From the NCBI GenBank assembly GCA_965199335.1, contig CBDAQZ010000004.1, positions 868,001 to 932,000 on the forward strand: 64,000 nt of DNA. Direction: 5' to 3'. The DNA is from CBDAQV01 sp965199335. Lineage in GTDB: Bacteria > Pseudomonadota > Alphaproteobacteria > CALMVH01. Each line of letters starts with the position of its first letter. Position 1 is the first letter of the stretch. Below, piece by piece: positions 40,240 through 49,638 of this stretch. The notes beneath the pieces are model-generated. The model had not been told where the DNA came from and did not search any database. It worked only from the letters and a program-made list of their open reading frames with translations. Position numbers and translations under genes: made by a program.

Positions 40240-43200
40240 TCACGTGGATAGTAGATGTGAAATGCCCGAAAGGGGAATATCGATCCATTTTGGTCGATTA
40301 TGAATTTCATAATCCACTTCATAGAACGCCTTGCGGATCGTAAACAGCTTGACCAGAGCCGCTTCGAACGGCGTCGGCTGGGCCTTTTTATCGGCGTGGA
40401 ACGTGGCCCAGTAGCCGCCCTCGAACGCCGCCACAGCCTGATCGCGCCAGGCGAACAGCAGCTGTTCCAGCATCGGGCGCTTGGCCGAATAATCGGTCAT
40501 CACACGTTCCAGCGCCGTCCAGGCGGCATAGTCGAACGAGCGGATCATGCCGGCCACGTCGACCAGCGGCGACCGCTTGCGCCGCCGTTCCTCAACGCTA
40601 AGCTTGGGCTCGCCTTCGAAATCGACGATCACGACATCGCTTTCGGCGACCAGGATCTGGCCCAGATGGTAATCGCCGTGCACGCGTGTCTTGATGCCCG
40701 TCACGGTCAGGCCGTCGAACAGCTTGCCGATCGCGTCCTCCATCGCCTGCTCGCGTGCCAGCACGTCCTGGATCAATGGGCTGCCGCCGGTCTTCTGCTT
40801 CAGGCGGCCCAGCGTCTCGTGCGCCTGCTCGCGCGCCTCGGCGACCCAGTTGGCGACGTCCGCCGCCATGATCGGCTCGGGGGTGAAGGCCGGGTTGTCG
40901 GTCTTGCCCGCCAGTGCCAGGTGCACCTCGGCGGTGCGCTGGCCCAGCGTGCGCACGAAATCGAGGAAATCCGTGTGCGAAGGCGGTTCGGCATCCACCT
41001 GCTTCTGGTCCAGCACCACGTAGTGGTCGACGATGCGGTTCAGATAGGCGAGCGTGAACGCCCAGCCGTCGCCCTGGTTGCCGACGAAGGAATGCAGTAT
41101 CGCCAGCGCCGCCTTTTCGCCGTTGGCGAACTCGATCTCGGCATAGCCCAGCACCGGCGGCACGTTGACCTTCAGCGGCTGTTCGGTCAGATGCAGCCCG
41201 ATCTCGACTTCAGGCTGGATGCCGTTGGTCAGGTGGCGATAGAATTTCAATACGCCGAAATTGCGGATCAGGACCGAGCTGTTGCTCTGCTCGGCCGCGC
41301 TCGGGCTCGGCACCGCGTCGGCCGGCATGCCGCCCGCCGGCATCTTCGCCGTATGGGTGAAGCGCAGCGTGCCGGCAGGGCCGCTGATGCTGTCCCCGGC
41401 AACGATGGCGTCGATGAAGTGTGCCGCGAACTCGCCCTGGCCGACCGCATCGACCACCATGCCCTCCTGCGGGCCGCGGCGCGTCTTGGCGAAGGCGCGG
41501 GGCTGCAGCGGCTGCGGCAATTCCTGGAACGAGGCCCATTCCACGCCCATCGGCAGGAAGAAGACATGCTCCTTTTCCTCGTGCTTCACGGTCACGATCG
41601 ACAGCAGGTGACGATGGCGCGGGGTGTCGCCCAGTATGCCCAGCAGCGTGGTATCGACTTCGTGCAGGCGGCGGTCCTTTTCGGGGAACCAGCGCTGCGT
41701 CGGCAGGAACTGCGGCAGGATGTTGCGGTCGAGGAAGGTCTTGTTGCGGCCATGCACCAGCGATTCAGGCCCGTTGGTCACGACCAGCGTAATGTAGTCG
41801 GGCACCAGCGAGGTCTCCTGCGGTAGTGTCGGCGTATCGGTCTTGGCGCCCTGCGGCTCCAGCTGGAACCAGTAGAAGCCGTATGGCGATAATGTCAGCA
41901 GATAGGGCAGGTCGCCGATCATCGGGAAGCGCGAGCGCCCGATCATCTCCAGCGGCGAGGAACCCTTGTACGTGCCGAGGTCGAGCTCGACCGCCTGCGC
42001 CGCGCGCGACAGGTTGGCGACGCACAGCACCACCTCGTCCTCGTACAGGCGCAGATAGGCAAGCACCTGGCGGTTCCTGGGATACAGGAACTCGATGCGC
42101 CCGCGGCCGAAGGCCTTGCGGCCCTGGCGCACCGCGATGATGCGCTTCATCCAGCTCAGCAGCGAGGAGGTGTTGCGGCTCTGCGCCTCGACGTTGACGG
42201 TCTGGAAGCCGTACACGGCGTCCATGATCGCGGGCAAATACAGCCTGGCGGGGTCGGAGCGGGAATAGCCGCCGTTGCGGTCGGGCGACCATTGCATCGG
42301 CGTGCGCACCCCGTCGCGGTCGCCCAGATAGATGTTGTCGCCCATGCCCAGCTCGTCGCCGTAATACATGATCGGCGTGCCGGGCATCGACAGCAGCATC
42401 GAGTTCATCAGCTCGATCTTGCGCCGGTCGTTCTCCATCAGCGGCGCCAGGCGACGGCGGATGCCGACATTGATGCGCATGCGCTTGTCGGCGGCGTAGG
42501 TGTCCCACAGATAGTCCCGTTCCTTGTCGGTCACCATCTCGAGCGTCAGCTCGTCGTGGTTGCGCAGGAAGATCGCCCACTGGTTCTCCGGCGCGATCTC
42601 CGGCGTCTGGCGCATGATGTCGGTGATCGGGTGCCGGTCCTCGCGCGCGACCGCCATGTACATGCGCGGCATCAGCGGGAAGTGGAACGACATGTGGCAT
42701 TCGTCGCCGTCGCCGAAATACTGGATCACGTCCTCGGGCCACATATTGGCTTCGGCCAGGAAGAAACGGTCGGGATACTTGGCGTCCAGCGCCTTGCGCA
42801 GCGTCTTGATGACGGCATGCGTCTCGGGGATGTTCTCGTTCGAGGTGCCGTCGCGCTCGACCAGGTAGGGGATCGCGTCCAGGCGCAGCCCGTCGACGCC
42901 CAGCTCCAGCCAGAAATACATCGCGTCGATCACCGCCTGCATCACCGGCGGATGGTCGAAGTTGAGATCTGGCTGGTGCGAGAAGAAGCGGTGCCAGAAA
43001 TACTGTTCCGCCACCGGGTCCCAGGTCCAGTTCGATTTCTCGGTATCGGTGAAGATGATGCGGGTGCCGGAGTACAGCTTGTCGTCGTCGCTCCAGACGT
43101 ACCAGTTGCGCGGCTCCGACCCCTTGGGCGAATTGCGGGCGCGCTGGAACCACGGATGCTGGTCCGAGGTGTGGTTGATGACCAGCTCGGTAATCACCTT

Positions 43201-43497
43201 CAGCCCCAGCGCGTGCGCCTTGTCGACGAACTGCTTGAAATCGTCCATCGTGCCGTAGGACGGGTTGACGTTGGTGTAGTCGGCGATGTCGTACCCGTCG
43301 TCGCGCAGGGGCGAGGGATAGAACGGCAGCAGCCAGATCGTGTTGACGCCCAGGTCCTTGATGTAGTCCAGCTTGGCCGTCAGCCCGGCGAAATCGCCGA
43401 TGCCGTCGTTGTTGCTGTCGAAGAACGCCTTGATGTGCGTCTGGTAGATGATGGCATCCTTGTACCAGTCAAGCGCGCCTGCGTTCGTCGTTTCCAT
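40240..43497 (-). CDS. treS: Trehalose synthase-maltokinase fusion (TreS-Mak/Pep2)
   Basis: 1085 aa. Residues 1 to about 560 are TreS (GH13): DGIGDFAGLTAKLDYI, VINHTSDQHPWF, nucleophile Asp in GLRLDAIPYLVERDG, Glu in FLAEANMWPED, FLRNHDELTLEMV. From about 570 it is maltokinase with aminoglycoside-phosphotransferase-like catalysis: LPTQRWFPEKDR near 597, catalytic loop HGDYHLGQIL and metal-binding DFEGEP. It interconverts trehalose and maltose and phosphorylates maltose to maltose-1-phosphate, the GlgE substrate. Such TreS-Pep2 fusions are known in many bacteria with the GlgE pathway. First gene of the operon; the promoter should lie in 43498-43706. Confidence 0.95.
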   Translation of the reverse strand: METTNAGALDWYKDAIIYQTHIKAFFDSNNDGIGDFAGLTAKLDYIKDLGVNTIWLLPFYPSPLRDDGYDIADYTNVNPSYGTMDDFKQFVDKAHALGLKVITELVINHTSDQHPWFQRARNSPKGSEPRNWYVWSDDDKLYSGTRIIFTDTEKSNWTWDPVAEQYFWHRFFSHQPDLNFDHPPVMQAVIDAMYFWLELGVDGLRLDAIPYLVERDGTSNENIPETHAVIKTLRKALDAKYPDRFFLAEANMWPEDVIQYFGDGDECHMSFHFPLMPRMYMAVAREDRHPITDIMRQTPEIAPENQWAIFLRNHDELTLEMVTDKERDYLWDTYAADKRMRINVGIRRRLAPLMENDRRKIELMNSMLLSMPGTPIMYYGDELGMGDNIYLGDRDGVRTPMQWSPDRNGGYSRSDPARLYLPAIMDAVYGFQTVNVEAQSRNTSSLLSWMKRIIAVRQGRKAFGRGRIEFLYPRNRQVLAYLRLYEDEVVLCVANLSRAAQAVELDLGTYKGSSPLEMIGRSRFPMIGDLPYLLTLSPYGFYWFQLEPQGAKTDTPTLPQETSLVPDYITLVVTNGPESLVHGRNKTFLDRNILPQFLPTQRWFPEKDRRLHEVDTTLLGILGDTPRHRHLLSIVTVKHEEKEHVFFLPMGVEWASFQELPQPLQPRAFAKTRRGPQEGMVVDAVGQGEFAAHFIDAIVAGDSISGPAGTLRFTHTAKMPAGGMPADAVPSPSAAEQSNSSVLIRNFGVLKFYRHLTNGIQPEVEIGLHLTEQPLKVNVPPVLGYAEIEFANGEKAALAILHSFVGNQGDGWAFTLAYLNRIVDHYVVLDQKQVDAEPPSHTDFLDFVRTLGQRTAEVHLALAGKTDNPAFTPEPIMAADVANWVAEAREQAHETLGRLKQKTGGSPLIQDVLAREQAMEDAIGKLFDGLTVTGIKTRVHGDYHLGQILVAESDVVIVDFEGEPKLSVEERRRKRSPLVDVAGMIRSFDYAAWTALERVMTDYSAKRPMLEQLLFAWRDQAVAAFEGGYWATFHADKKAQPTPFEAALVKLFTIRKAFYEVDYEIHNRPKWIDIPLSGISHLLST

Positions 43498-43706
43498 TCC
43501 TGCCCTTTGCCTGAATTATCGTCCCGGACCGAAATCCGCTCCATACCTGAAACAGAGCCGTGAACGGCTTCTTTCCCAAATGGATACCGGGCGCCGGCCC
43601 TGTATGACAATGGTGATCTCAACAAATCCCTACCGCCAAGCGGCCCACGCTTGCGAAACATATTAAAAGAGTGTAAATATGATGCCTTATCAACCCAATT
43701 CATAAC
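43498..43706. promoter_or_regulatory. Divergent promoter region between treS-mak and the repeat protein
   Basis: 209 bases serving both the trehalose operon (minus) and the repeat-protein gene (plus). The half near 43660-43700 is AT-rich (ATATTAAAAGAGTGTAAATATGATG). I see no confident -35/-10 pair or operator; a short stem AGCCGT/ACGGCT is at about 43557-43570. Confidence 0.35.
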
Positions 43707-45440
43707 ATGCCTCTCAACAACCGTCCGGCTCACAGACTGTTCCTCGCCCAGGCAAAGCGCGCCGCACATGCGTATGATGGCAGCGAGGATTCGTACGATC
43801 ACCTGATCGACTCCCTGTCCGGGTTCGAGCGAATGGCGGCTGCCGCCTATCCGGGGCTGCCGGGCTTCCAGGCCGAAAGGACCTTCGCGGCCGATGTGGG
43901 CTCGTTGCGTCCGGTCAGCGTGAACGACCTGCTGGATGTCGCCGCCCGCCAGTATGAAAGAAAATTCGTCGAAAACAGGCTGGCGATAAAAATCAGCCCG
44001 TCGCCTCTGATTTTCCTGCCGACCGATGGCCAATCCCCCGTTCAGCCGGGCCCCAATCCCGAAACCGCGTTCGAGGCGCCGCGCATCGAGCCGCGGACCA
44101 AACGATTCCTCGCGACCCTGACCGCACCCGGCAAAGGCGTCTTCCTGGACGATCTGATCATCCATACCGGCGCCGTCCAGCGGGGCGCGATGCGGACGGA
44201 GGCCTATGCCCTGATCCAGCTGCCACGCCATGACCGCGAGGTACTGATCTGCGACCAGGTCGGCAATGCCTCGTTCGTGGGCAAGGGCGTCAGGGGGCCG
44301 ATCTTCTGGGCGAGCTACCGCAAGGACCAGCTGGAACGGTTCGCCGACGTGGCGCGCGTGGTCAACGGGCCGGGCAGCGATGCGCGGATGATAGACCTGA
44401 TCGTGCACGACAATCCGATCCTGCCCAAGGCGATCATGGGCGGTAACCGCAAACCACCGTTGAGCGACGATATCGTGCTGATTTACGGGTTGCGCCATGC
44501 GGAGGCCGACAAGGGTCATCTTCCTACGCGTGACTCCGAAGCGGTAATCGGCTTGTCCGGCGAAATCTGGCTGAACTGGGATCAGGCGTACAAGATAGAG
44601 GGGCGCGGCCTCGGCCGGGATGGGATAACCGGTATCAGCCATCTTTTTCAGGTTTACGGGCTTAAGAACGGCAGAAAGGAAAATCCGGTTGCCGTGGCCC
44701 AGGCGATAGAAACGCTGAATACGACCGGCCATCACGGACTCAAGGCCGGTGCGCTCGATGCGGGGCAGATCTCCGAGGATACCCTGCTGACGGACGCCCT
44801 GCGCCATGCCGAGAAAAACAATCTCCATCTGCCTCATCCCGATGCGGGCGAGGTTGACGGCTCCCCCGGGCAAAACTGGACCAATCGAGAAGATTCATTG
44901 CGGAACAGATCCCGTGGCCTGACCCGTGAGGGCGTCAAGAGCCTGGGACATTTCTATCAGATATTCGGCCTGAAAATCGGACGCGTTCAAGATCGCGAGA
45001 AGATCGCCGGGGCCATTCGCACCCTGAATGAAACGGGCCACCACGGTCTGGTCGCTGCGGAACCCGATACAGGACGGCTGACCGAAGATATGATCCTGAC
45101 TCATGCGTTGAGATACGCCGAAAAGAACCATGGAAAGCTGCCCAACAAGGGTACGCCGGGCGATGTCGAGGGATTGCCGGGACAGGCCTGGACCGCGTGG
45201 GATCAGTGCGTAAAGTTGAAGCTGCGTGGCCTTGAGCGGGACGACATGTCCGGCATGGTCGACCTGTTCAGGGTTTACGGTCTGAAGACCGGGCGCAAGG
45301 AAAACCCGGAAGTCGTCGCGGCGGCGATCCGGACTCTGAACGAGACCGGGCACCATGGTTTGCGGCCGATAATCGATCCGGCCAGCGCGATAGGGACCAG
45401 AACGGTTTTCTCGTCCTCACCGGACGCCGCGCCGCCCTGA
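43707..45440 (+). CDS. Three-repeat protein of unknown function
   Basis: 577 aa, no signal peptide. After a unique N terminus, residues 145-215 form a mixed region (HDREVLICDQVGNASFVGKG). Three near-identical repeats of about 103 residues follow, at 253-345, 356-447 and 459-552. Each runs D.iL...LRHAEKN.G.LP, then G.vdG.pGq.W..wd......RGL, then ...l.hlF.vYGLK.GR.e, closing N.TGHHGL. The pattern H..tG..P...s..v.G.pGe.W..vd.al..G.RGL recalls tandem repeats in planctomycete proteins and, more distantly, helicase-associated repeats; a nucleic-acid-binding role is a guess. It interrupts the glucan/trehalose locus on the opposite strand. No clear ribosome-binding site. Confidence 0.7.
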   Translation: MPLNNRPAHRLFLAQAKRAAHAYDGSEDSYDHLIDSLSGFERMAAAAYPGLPGFQAERTFAADVGSLRPVSVNDLLDVAARQYERKFVENRLAIKISPSPLIFLPTDGQSPVQPGPNPETAFEAPRIEPRTKRFLATLTAPGKGVFLDDLIIHTGAVQRGAMRTEAYALIQLPRHDREVLICDQVGNASFVGKGVRGPIFWASYRKDQLERFADVARVVNGPGSDARMIDLIVHDNPILPKAIMGGNRKPPLSDDIVLIYGLRHAEADKGHLPTRDSEAVIGLSGEIWLNWDQAYKIEGRGLGRDGITGISHLFQVYGLKNGRKENPVAVAQAIETLNTTGHHGLKAGALDAGQISEDTLLTDALRHAEKNNLHLPHPDAGEVDGSPGQNWTNREDSLRNRSRGLTREGVKSLGHFYQIFGLKIGRVQDREKIAGAIRTLNETGHHGLVAAEPDTGRLTEDMILTHALRYAEKNHGKLPNKGTPGDVEGLPGQAWTAWDQCVKLKLRGLERDDMSGMVDLFRVYGLKTGRKENPEVVAAAIRTLNETGHHGLRPIIDPASAIGTRTVFSSSPDAAPP

Positions 45441-45511
45441 AACTCTGTGCGCAGGATTGTCGATCCGGCGGCGTGAAATGCCTGAATGAATTTCCATTCG
45501 GGGAGAGTACA

Positions 45512-46168
45512 ATGAAGTCTAGGAAGTTTCTCTACGCGCCGGCGCTGCTGGCGATGTTCGCGCTGCCGGCATTCGCGCAGACCGATACCGGGCCGGCCAC
45601 CACCGGACCCAGCGCGCAGCCGCCGGCCACGTATCCCAATGCCGATCCCAACGAATACCAGCGCAATGTCGACCAGCAGGATAGGATCGAGAATGGCCTT
45701 AAAAGCGGCCAGGTGACCACCGGGGGCGCGGCGCAGCTGGAAAAGGGCGAGGATCACATCGACAAGATGGAAAGCCATGACGAGAAGACCGGCATGACCC
45801 CACAGGAATCGCAAAATCTCGAACGCGCGCAGAACCGTGAAAGCCAGCAGATCTATGATGACAAGCACAACGCGGCGACCGGCAATCCGGACACGGCCTC
45901 ATCGCAGCGCATGCAGGCGGACGTCCAGCGGGACGCCAATCAGCAGACGCGCATCCAGCAGGGCGTCAACAGCGGCAGCGTAACAGCGGGCGAAGCCGCT
46001 AAGCTCGAGAACGGCCAAGCTGCCGATTCCCGCGCCCAGGCCCGCGCCGGTGCCAACGGCAACGTATCGGCCAAGGAACAGGCACGCCTGCAACGCAAGC
46101 AGAACCGACAGAGCAACCGTATTCACCGCAAGAAACACAATAACAGGACTGCCAACACGGCTGGTTGA
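45512..46168 (+). CDS. Periplasmic protein with an internal duplication, unknown function
   Basis: 218 aa from ATG 45512, after a GGGGAGAG site. Signal peptide MKSRKFLYAPALLAMFALPAFA. Two tandem units of about 70 residues follow. Each starts with RI..G..SG.VT...AA.LE, continues with a .G...P.E...L...QNR.S..I segment, and ends KHN. Highly charged, helical and Gln/Asn-rich. Related one- or two-unit proteins are widespread in proteobacteria without assigned function. The position beside the glucan locus may be accidental. Confidence 0.7.
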   Translation: MKSRKFLYAPALLAMFALPAFAQTDTGPATTGPSAQPPATYPNADPNEYQRNVDQQDRIENGLKSGQVTTGGAAQLEKGEDHIDKMESHDEKTGMTPQESQNLERAQNRESQQIYDDKHNAATGNPDTASSQRMQADVQRDANQQTRIQQGVNSGSVTAGEAAKLENGQAADSRAQARAGANGNVSAKEQARLQRKQNRQSNRIHRKKHNNRTANTAG

Positions 46169-46179
46169 TCGGGTCTTGA

Positions 46180-46286
46180 CCCTCTCCCTCATGGGAGAGG
46201 GCAGGGTGAGGGTGTGGGCTACGGCGGTGCTACGTCACACCCTCACCCGCCGCCTAGGGCGTCGACCTCTCCCATGAGGGAGAGGT
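46180..46286. repeat. Three-hairpin interspersed repeat, copy B
   Basis: CCCTCTCCC-TCAT-GGGAGAGGG (46180-46201), GGGTGAGGGTGTG paired with CACACCCTCACCC (46204-46216 with 46236-46248), and ACCTCTCCC-ATGA-GGGAGAGGT (46265-46286). Same architecture as copy A at 29326. It separates the convergent periplasmic-protein and glgE genes and likely terminates both. Confidence 0.8.
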
Positions 46287-46290
46287 AAAG

Positions 46291-49200
46291 TTACCGTACG
46301 CCCCACATCTGCGCCGGGTTTTCCGGCGACAGGCTGACATGCACGCGGCCTTTCTCCGACGCGTAGGCGCGGTCGTGTAGCGGTTCGGCAATCGATAGCG
46401 TGCCCACCTGCGCGAAGCCGGCGTCTTCCAGCGGCAGGTCGATGTCGAAATCGGCGTAGCCGTCCGGGTCCAGCATCACGGCGGCGAAGACGACCCCGGT
46501 CTCGCCCTGGCGGTCGCGGCTAAAGAACAGCACCCTGTCGTCGTCGACATGGTGGAAGCGCAGGCCCAGCGAGGTCTGCAGCTGCGGCCAGTCGCGCCGC
46601 GCCCGGTTCAGCTTTCGGATATAGTCCTTGATGTTGCCGGGGCGGTCCCAGTCCCAGACCTTGTATTCGTATTTCTCCGAATGGAGATACTCCTCCTTGC
46701 CCGGCACGGCGGCCGCCTCGCACAGCTCGAAGCCGTTGTAGATGCCGTAGGTCGACGACAGCAGGGCCGCCAGCGCCGCGCGCAGCTTGAACGCCGACTG
46801 TTTCCCCGATTGCAGGAAGGTCGGCAGGATATCGGGCGTCGAGGTGAAGAAATTGGGCCGGAAATACTCGCGCATCTCCGAATGCGCCAGCTCGTTCAGG
46901 TACTCGGTCAGCTCGGCCTTGGTGTTGCGCCAGGTGAAGTAGGTATAGGACTGGGTGAAGCCGCATTTCGCCAGCTCCTTCATCATCTTCGGCTTGGTGA
47001 AGGCTTCGGACAGGAAGATCGCCTGCGGGTGGCGCGCCTGCACCTCGCGGATGCACCATTCCCAGAACGGCAGCGGCTTGGTGTGCGGGTTGTCGACGCG
47101 GAAGATGTCGACCCCGGCCTCTATCCAGAACAGGAACACGTCGCGCAACGCGATCCACAGCTCCTGCCAGTGCGGGCCGAAGAAATTGACGTTGACGATG
47201 TCCTGGTATTTCTTCGGAGGATTCTCGGCGTACTTGATCGTGCCGTCGGCGCGCCAGAAGAACCAGTCGGGATGTTCCACGATCCACGGGTGGTCCATCG
47301 AGCATTGGATGGCGAAATCCAGCGCCACCTCCATGCCGTGCGAACGGGTCGCGGCCACGAAGCGCTTGAAATCGTCCAGCGTCCCCAGCTCGGGATGGAC
47401 ATCGGTATGCCCGCCCATCGTGCCGTCGCCCTTCGGGCCGCCGATGGCATAGGGGCTGCCCGGGTCGTCCGGCCCGGCGTTCAGCGTGTTGTCCTTGCCC
47501 TTGCGGAACTTGATGCCGATCGGGTGGATCGGAACCAGATAGACGACGTCGAAGCCCAGGTCGCGGATCTCCGGCAGCCGCGCGGTGCATTCCTCGAAGG
47601 TCGAGCCGCGTGTCGGGTCGGTTCCCTGGCTGCGCGGGAACATCTCGTACCACGCGCCATTTGTGGCCCTGCGGCGATCGACCACGATCTCGATCTCGCG
47701 CGGCAGGCGGGTAAGGTAGTCGCGCTGGCCCCAGCGCGCCATGTAGCGCCGCGTATCGGGCGAGAACAGGATCGCGACCTTCTCGTCGTCCGTCTTCGCC
47801 TTGTCGAACGCTTTCAGGACGGTCTGGATCGCCTTGGCGCCGACGACGCTGGCAGTTTCGGCCGCGTGCGCCAGCAGCGCGCGACCCTCGCCCAATTCCA
47901 GCGGAACCGGCTGTGCCGCGTCGTGCTTGCGCTTGGTGTCGTAGCGCCACGATTCGAAGGTGTCGACCCAGGCCTCGATGGTGAAGAACAGACGGCCGAT
48001 ATGGGTCAGGAAGAAATCGCCGGCCCAGCGGTCGTTGTCGAAGGGGCGCAGGCGTGCGCGGCCCTTTCGCTTGTCCTGCCGCCACACGATCTCCGCGCCC
48101 AGGACCTCGTGCCCGTCGCACAATATGTCGGCCAGGATGCTCAGCCGGTCGCCGACGATGCGCTTGGCCGGGAAGCGGCCGCCGTCGATCTCGGGGTAGA
48201 CGTTCTCGATCGCCAGGCGGCTGTCGGTGTGCCAGTCGCGGTGCGGCTCGGGCGCGACCGGTTCACCGGCTTCGTAGGCGACGTCCGAAAGGATCGAAAC
48301 GGTTTCGTAGACCCGGTAGCCATAAGGGTCGAAGCCGATCCGGCTGGATTCCGGCTGGCCGCCGCTGCCGGGGGTAATGTCGATCAGGTCGTCCGAGGCG
48401 CAGCGCAGCCATTCGCACAGCTGTTCGCGTTCGAACGAGGCCTTGCCGCTGCCGTCCGGGTTCATGACCAGAACGGTGCAGGCCCCGCCCGCGGTGTCGT
48501 AGCGGGCCAGCGCCACGGCGCCGCCGCGCAGGCGATGGTAGCCCATCGCGCCTTCGACGTTCAGCGCCGGGGCGGCTTCCTTCATCGCGTTCAGCCCGGC
48601 GATCTCGGCGCTGATGTCGTAGTCGCGCGCCTCGTTCCAGTCGTCGGGCGTGGTGTCGACCACGTTCAAAGGCTTGTGCAGGCCGAACTCGTAGCCCGCC
48701 GGGATCATGACGCCGCTGGAGAAGCAGGCCGCGACCGCGTAGCGCAATTTTGCATATTGCGCGCGCTGGGCCGGCGACAGATGCGCCATTTCGGCGGCGA
48801 GGCGCGGCGTGTCGTGGCTTTCGGGGAAGGCGATCGAGGGCGCGATGTCGCGGAACTGGTTGTACTGCTCGAACGCCCAGGCCGATCTCAGGTCCCACCA
48901 TTTCGAGCTGTTGAACATGTAGTCGAAGCCGACGCCGCGCAGCGCGTCGATCTCGTCCAGGCGGCAGCCCAGCGTCTCCGCCGCGAACACCACCCCGGGA
49001 TCGGCATCGCGCGCCGCCTTGATCAGCGCGCGCCAGACATCGGCGGGCACCTTGTAGGCGGCATCGCAGCGGAAGCCGCGCACGCCCAGCTTGATCAGCC
49101 GCTTGATGTAGCCGGTGAAATAGGCGGTGATCTGGTCGCGTCCCTCGCCATGGTAATCCAGCTCGGCAAGGTCGCCCCAGACCTGGCCCTCGCCGCCGCC

Positions 49201-49617
49201 CGGATCGATGGCCGAGGGCGCCTTGATCCGCCCGTCCGCCTCGCGCGCGTACCAGTGCGGTTTCTCGGTGGTGAAGGGGTGGGCATCGGCGGTGTGGTTG
49301 ATCACCAGGTCCAGCATCACGCCGAGGCCCGCCTTGGCCGCCGGCTTGACCAGCGCCGGCAGGTTCGCCTCCAGCGACAGGTCGGGCCCGACCGCGAAAC
49401 GCGGGTCGATGTCGTCGTAGCTGGCGACGGCGTACAGGCTGCGCGAGCCGCCGGTGCGGTGGACCGGGTTCAGGAAGACCCAGTCGAAGCCCATGGCGGC
49501 GATGCGCGGAAACTGCTCCGCGGCCTGCGCCAGCGTACCGGTCAGAAGGGGGAACAGGTTGTAGAGGCGAATGGATGTGGCCGAGGCTGGTTCCTTACGT
49601 GCGGTCGAATCGATCAT
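46291..49617 (-). CDS. glgE: Fusion of an alpha-amylase-type domain and GlgE maltosyltransferase
   Basis: 1108 aa. Residues 1 to about 440 are a GH13 amylase-like barrel: FDWVFLNPVHRTGG, LDLVINHTADAHPF, GVRGFRCDAAYKV, AAETLGC and FPESHDTPRLA. From about 465 (ENVYPEIDGGRFPAKR) it is GlgE: DFAIQCSMDHPW, nucleophile Asp in FRVDNPHTKPLPFW, Glu in FLSEAFTKPKMM and the downstream STPDILPT. GlgE transfers maltose from maltose-1-phosphate to alpha-1,4 glucan. The extra front barrel keeps its catalytic-looking carboxylates and may trim or supply acceptor chains. It lies 21 bases after otsA in a two-gene operon. Confidence 0.92.
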   Translation of the reverse strand: MIDSTARKEPASATSIRLYNLFPLLTGTLAQAAEQFPRIAAMGFDWVFLNPVHRTGGSRSLYAVASYDDIDPRFAVGPDLSLEANLPALVKPAAKAGLGVMLDLVINHTADAHPFTTEKPHWYAREADGRIKAPSAIDPGGGEGQVWGDLAELDYHGEGRDQITAYFTGYIKRLIKLGVRGFRCDAAYKVPADVWRALIKAARDADPGVVFAAETLGCRLDEIDALRGVGFDYMFNSSKWWDLRSAWAFEQYNQFRDIAPSIAFPESHDTPRLAAEMAHLSPAQRAQYAKLRYAVAACFSSGVMIPAGYEFGLHKPLNVVDTTPDDWNEARDYDISAEIAGLNAMKEAAPALNVEGAMGYHRLRGGAVALARYDTAGGACTVLVMNPDGSGKASFEREQLCEWLRCASDDLIDITPGSGGQPESSRIGFDPYGYRVYETVSILSDVAYEAGEPVAPEPHRDWHTDSRLAIENVYPEIDGGRFPAKRIVGDRLSILADILCDGHEVLGAEIVWRQDKRKGRARLRPFDNDRWAGDFFLTHIGRLFFTIEAWVDTFESWRYDTKRKHDAAQPVPLELGEGRALLAHAAETASVVGAKAIQTVLKAFDKAKTDDEKVAILFSPDTRRYMARWGQRDYLTRLPREIEIVVDRRRATNGAWYEMFPRSQGTDPTRGSTFEECTARLPEIRDLGFDVVYLVPIHPIGIKFRKGKDNTLNAGPDDPGSPYAIGGPKGDGTMGGHTDVHPELGTLDDFKRFVAATRSHGMEVALDFAIQCSMDHPWIVEHPDWFFWRADGTIKYAENPPKKYQDIVNVNFFGPHWQELWIALRDVFLFWIEAGVDIFRVDNPHTKPLPFWEWCIREVQARHPQAIFLSEAFTKPKMMKELAKCGFTQSYTYFTWRNTKAELTEYLNELAHSEMREYFRPNFFTSTPDILPTFLQSGKQSAFKLRAALAALLSSTYGIYNGFELCEAAAVPGKEEYLHSEKYEYKVWDWDRPGNIKDYIRKLNRARRDWPQLQTSLGLRFHHVDDDRVLFFSRDRQGETGVVFAAVMLDPDGYADFDIDLPLEDAGFAQVGTLSIAEPLHDRAYASEKGRVHVSLSPENPAQMWGVR

Positions 49618-49638
49618 AGGCCGTATTATGTTAGAGCA

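Noticed and set aside
44459..45362. CRISPR-like array from regular repeats
   Set aside because: The repeats are about 309 bases, diverged at the DNA level, in frame, and encode protein repeats. No short identical repeats with unique spacers exist anywhere in the window.
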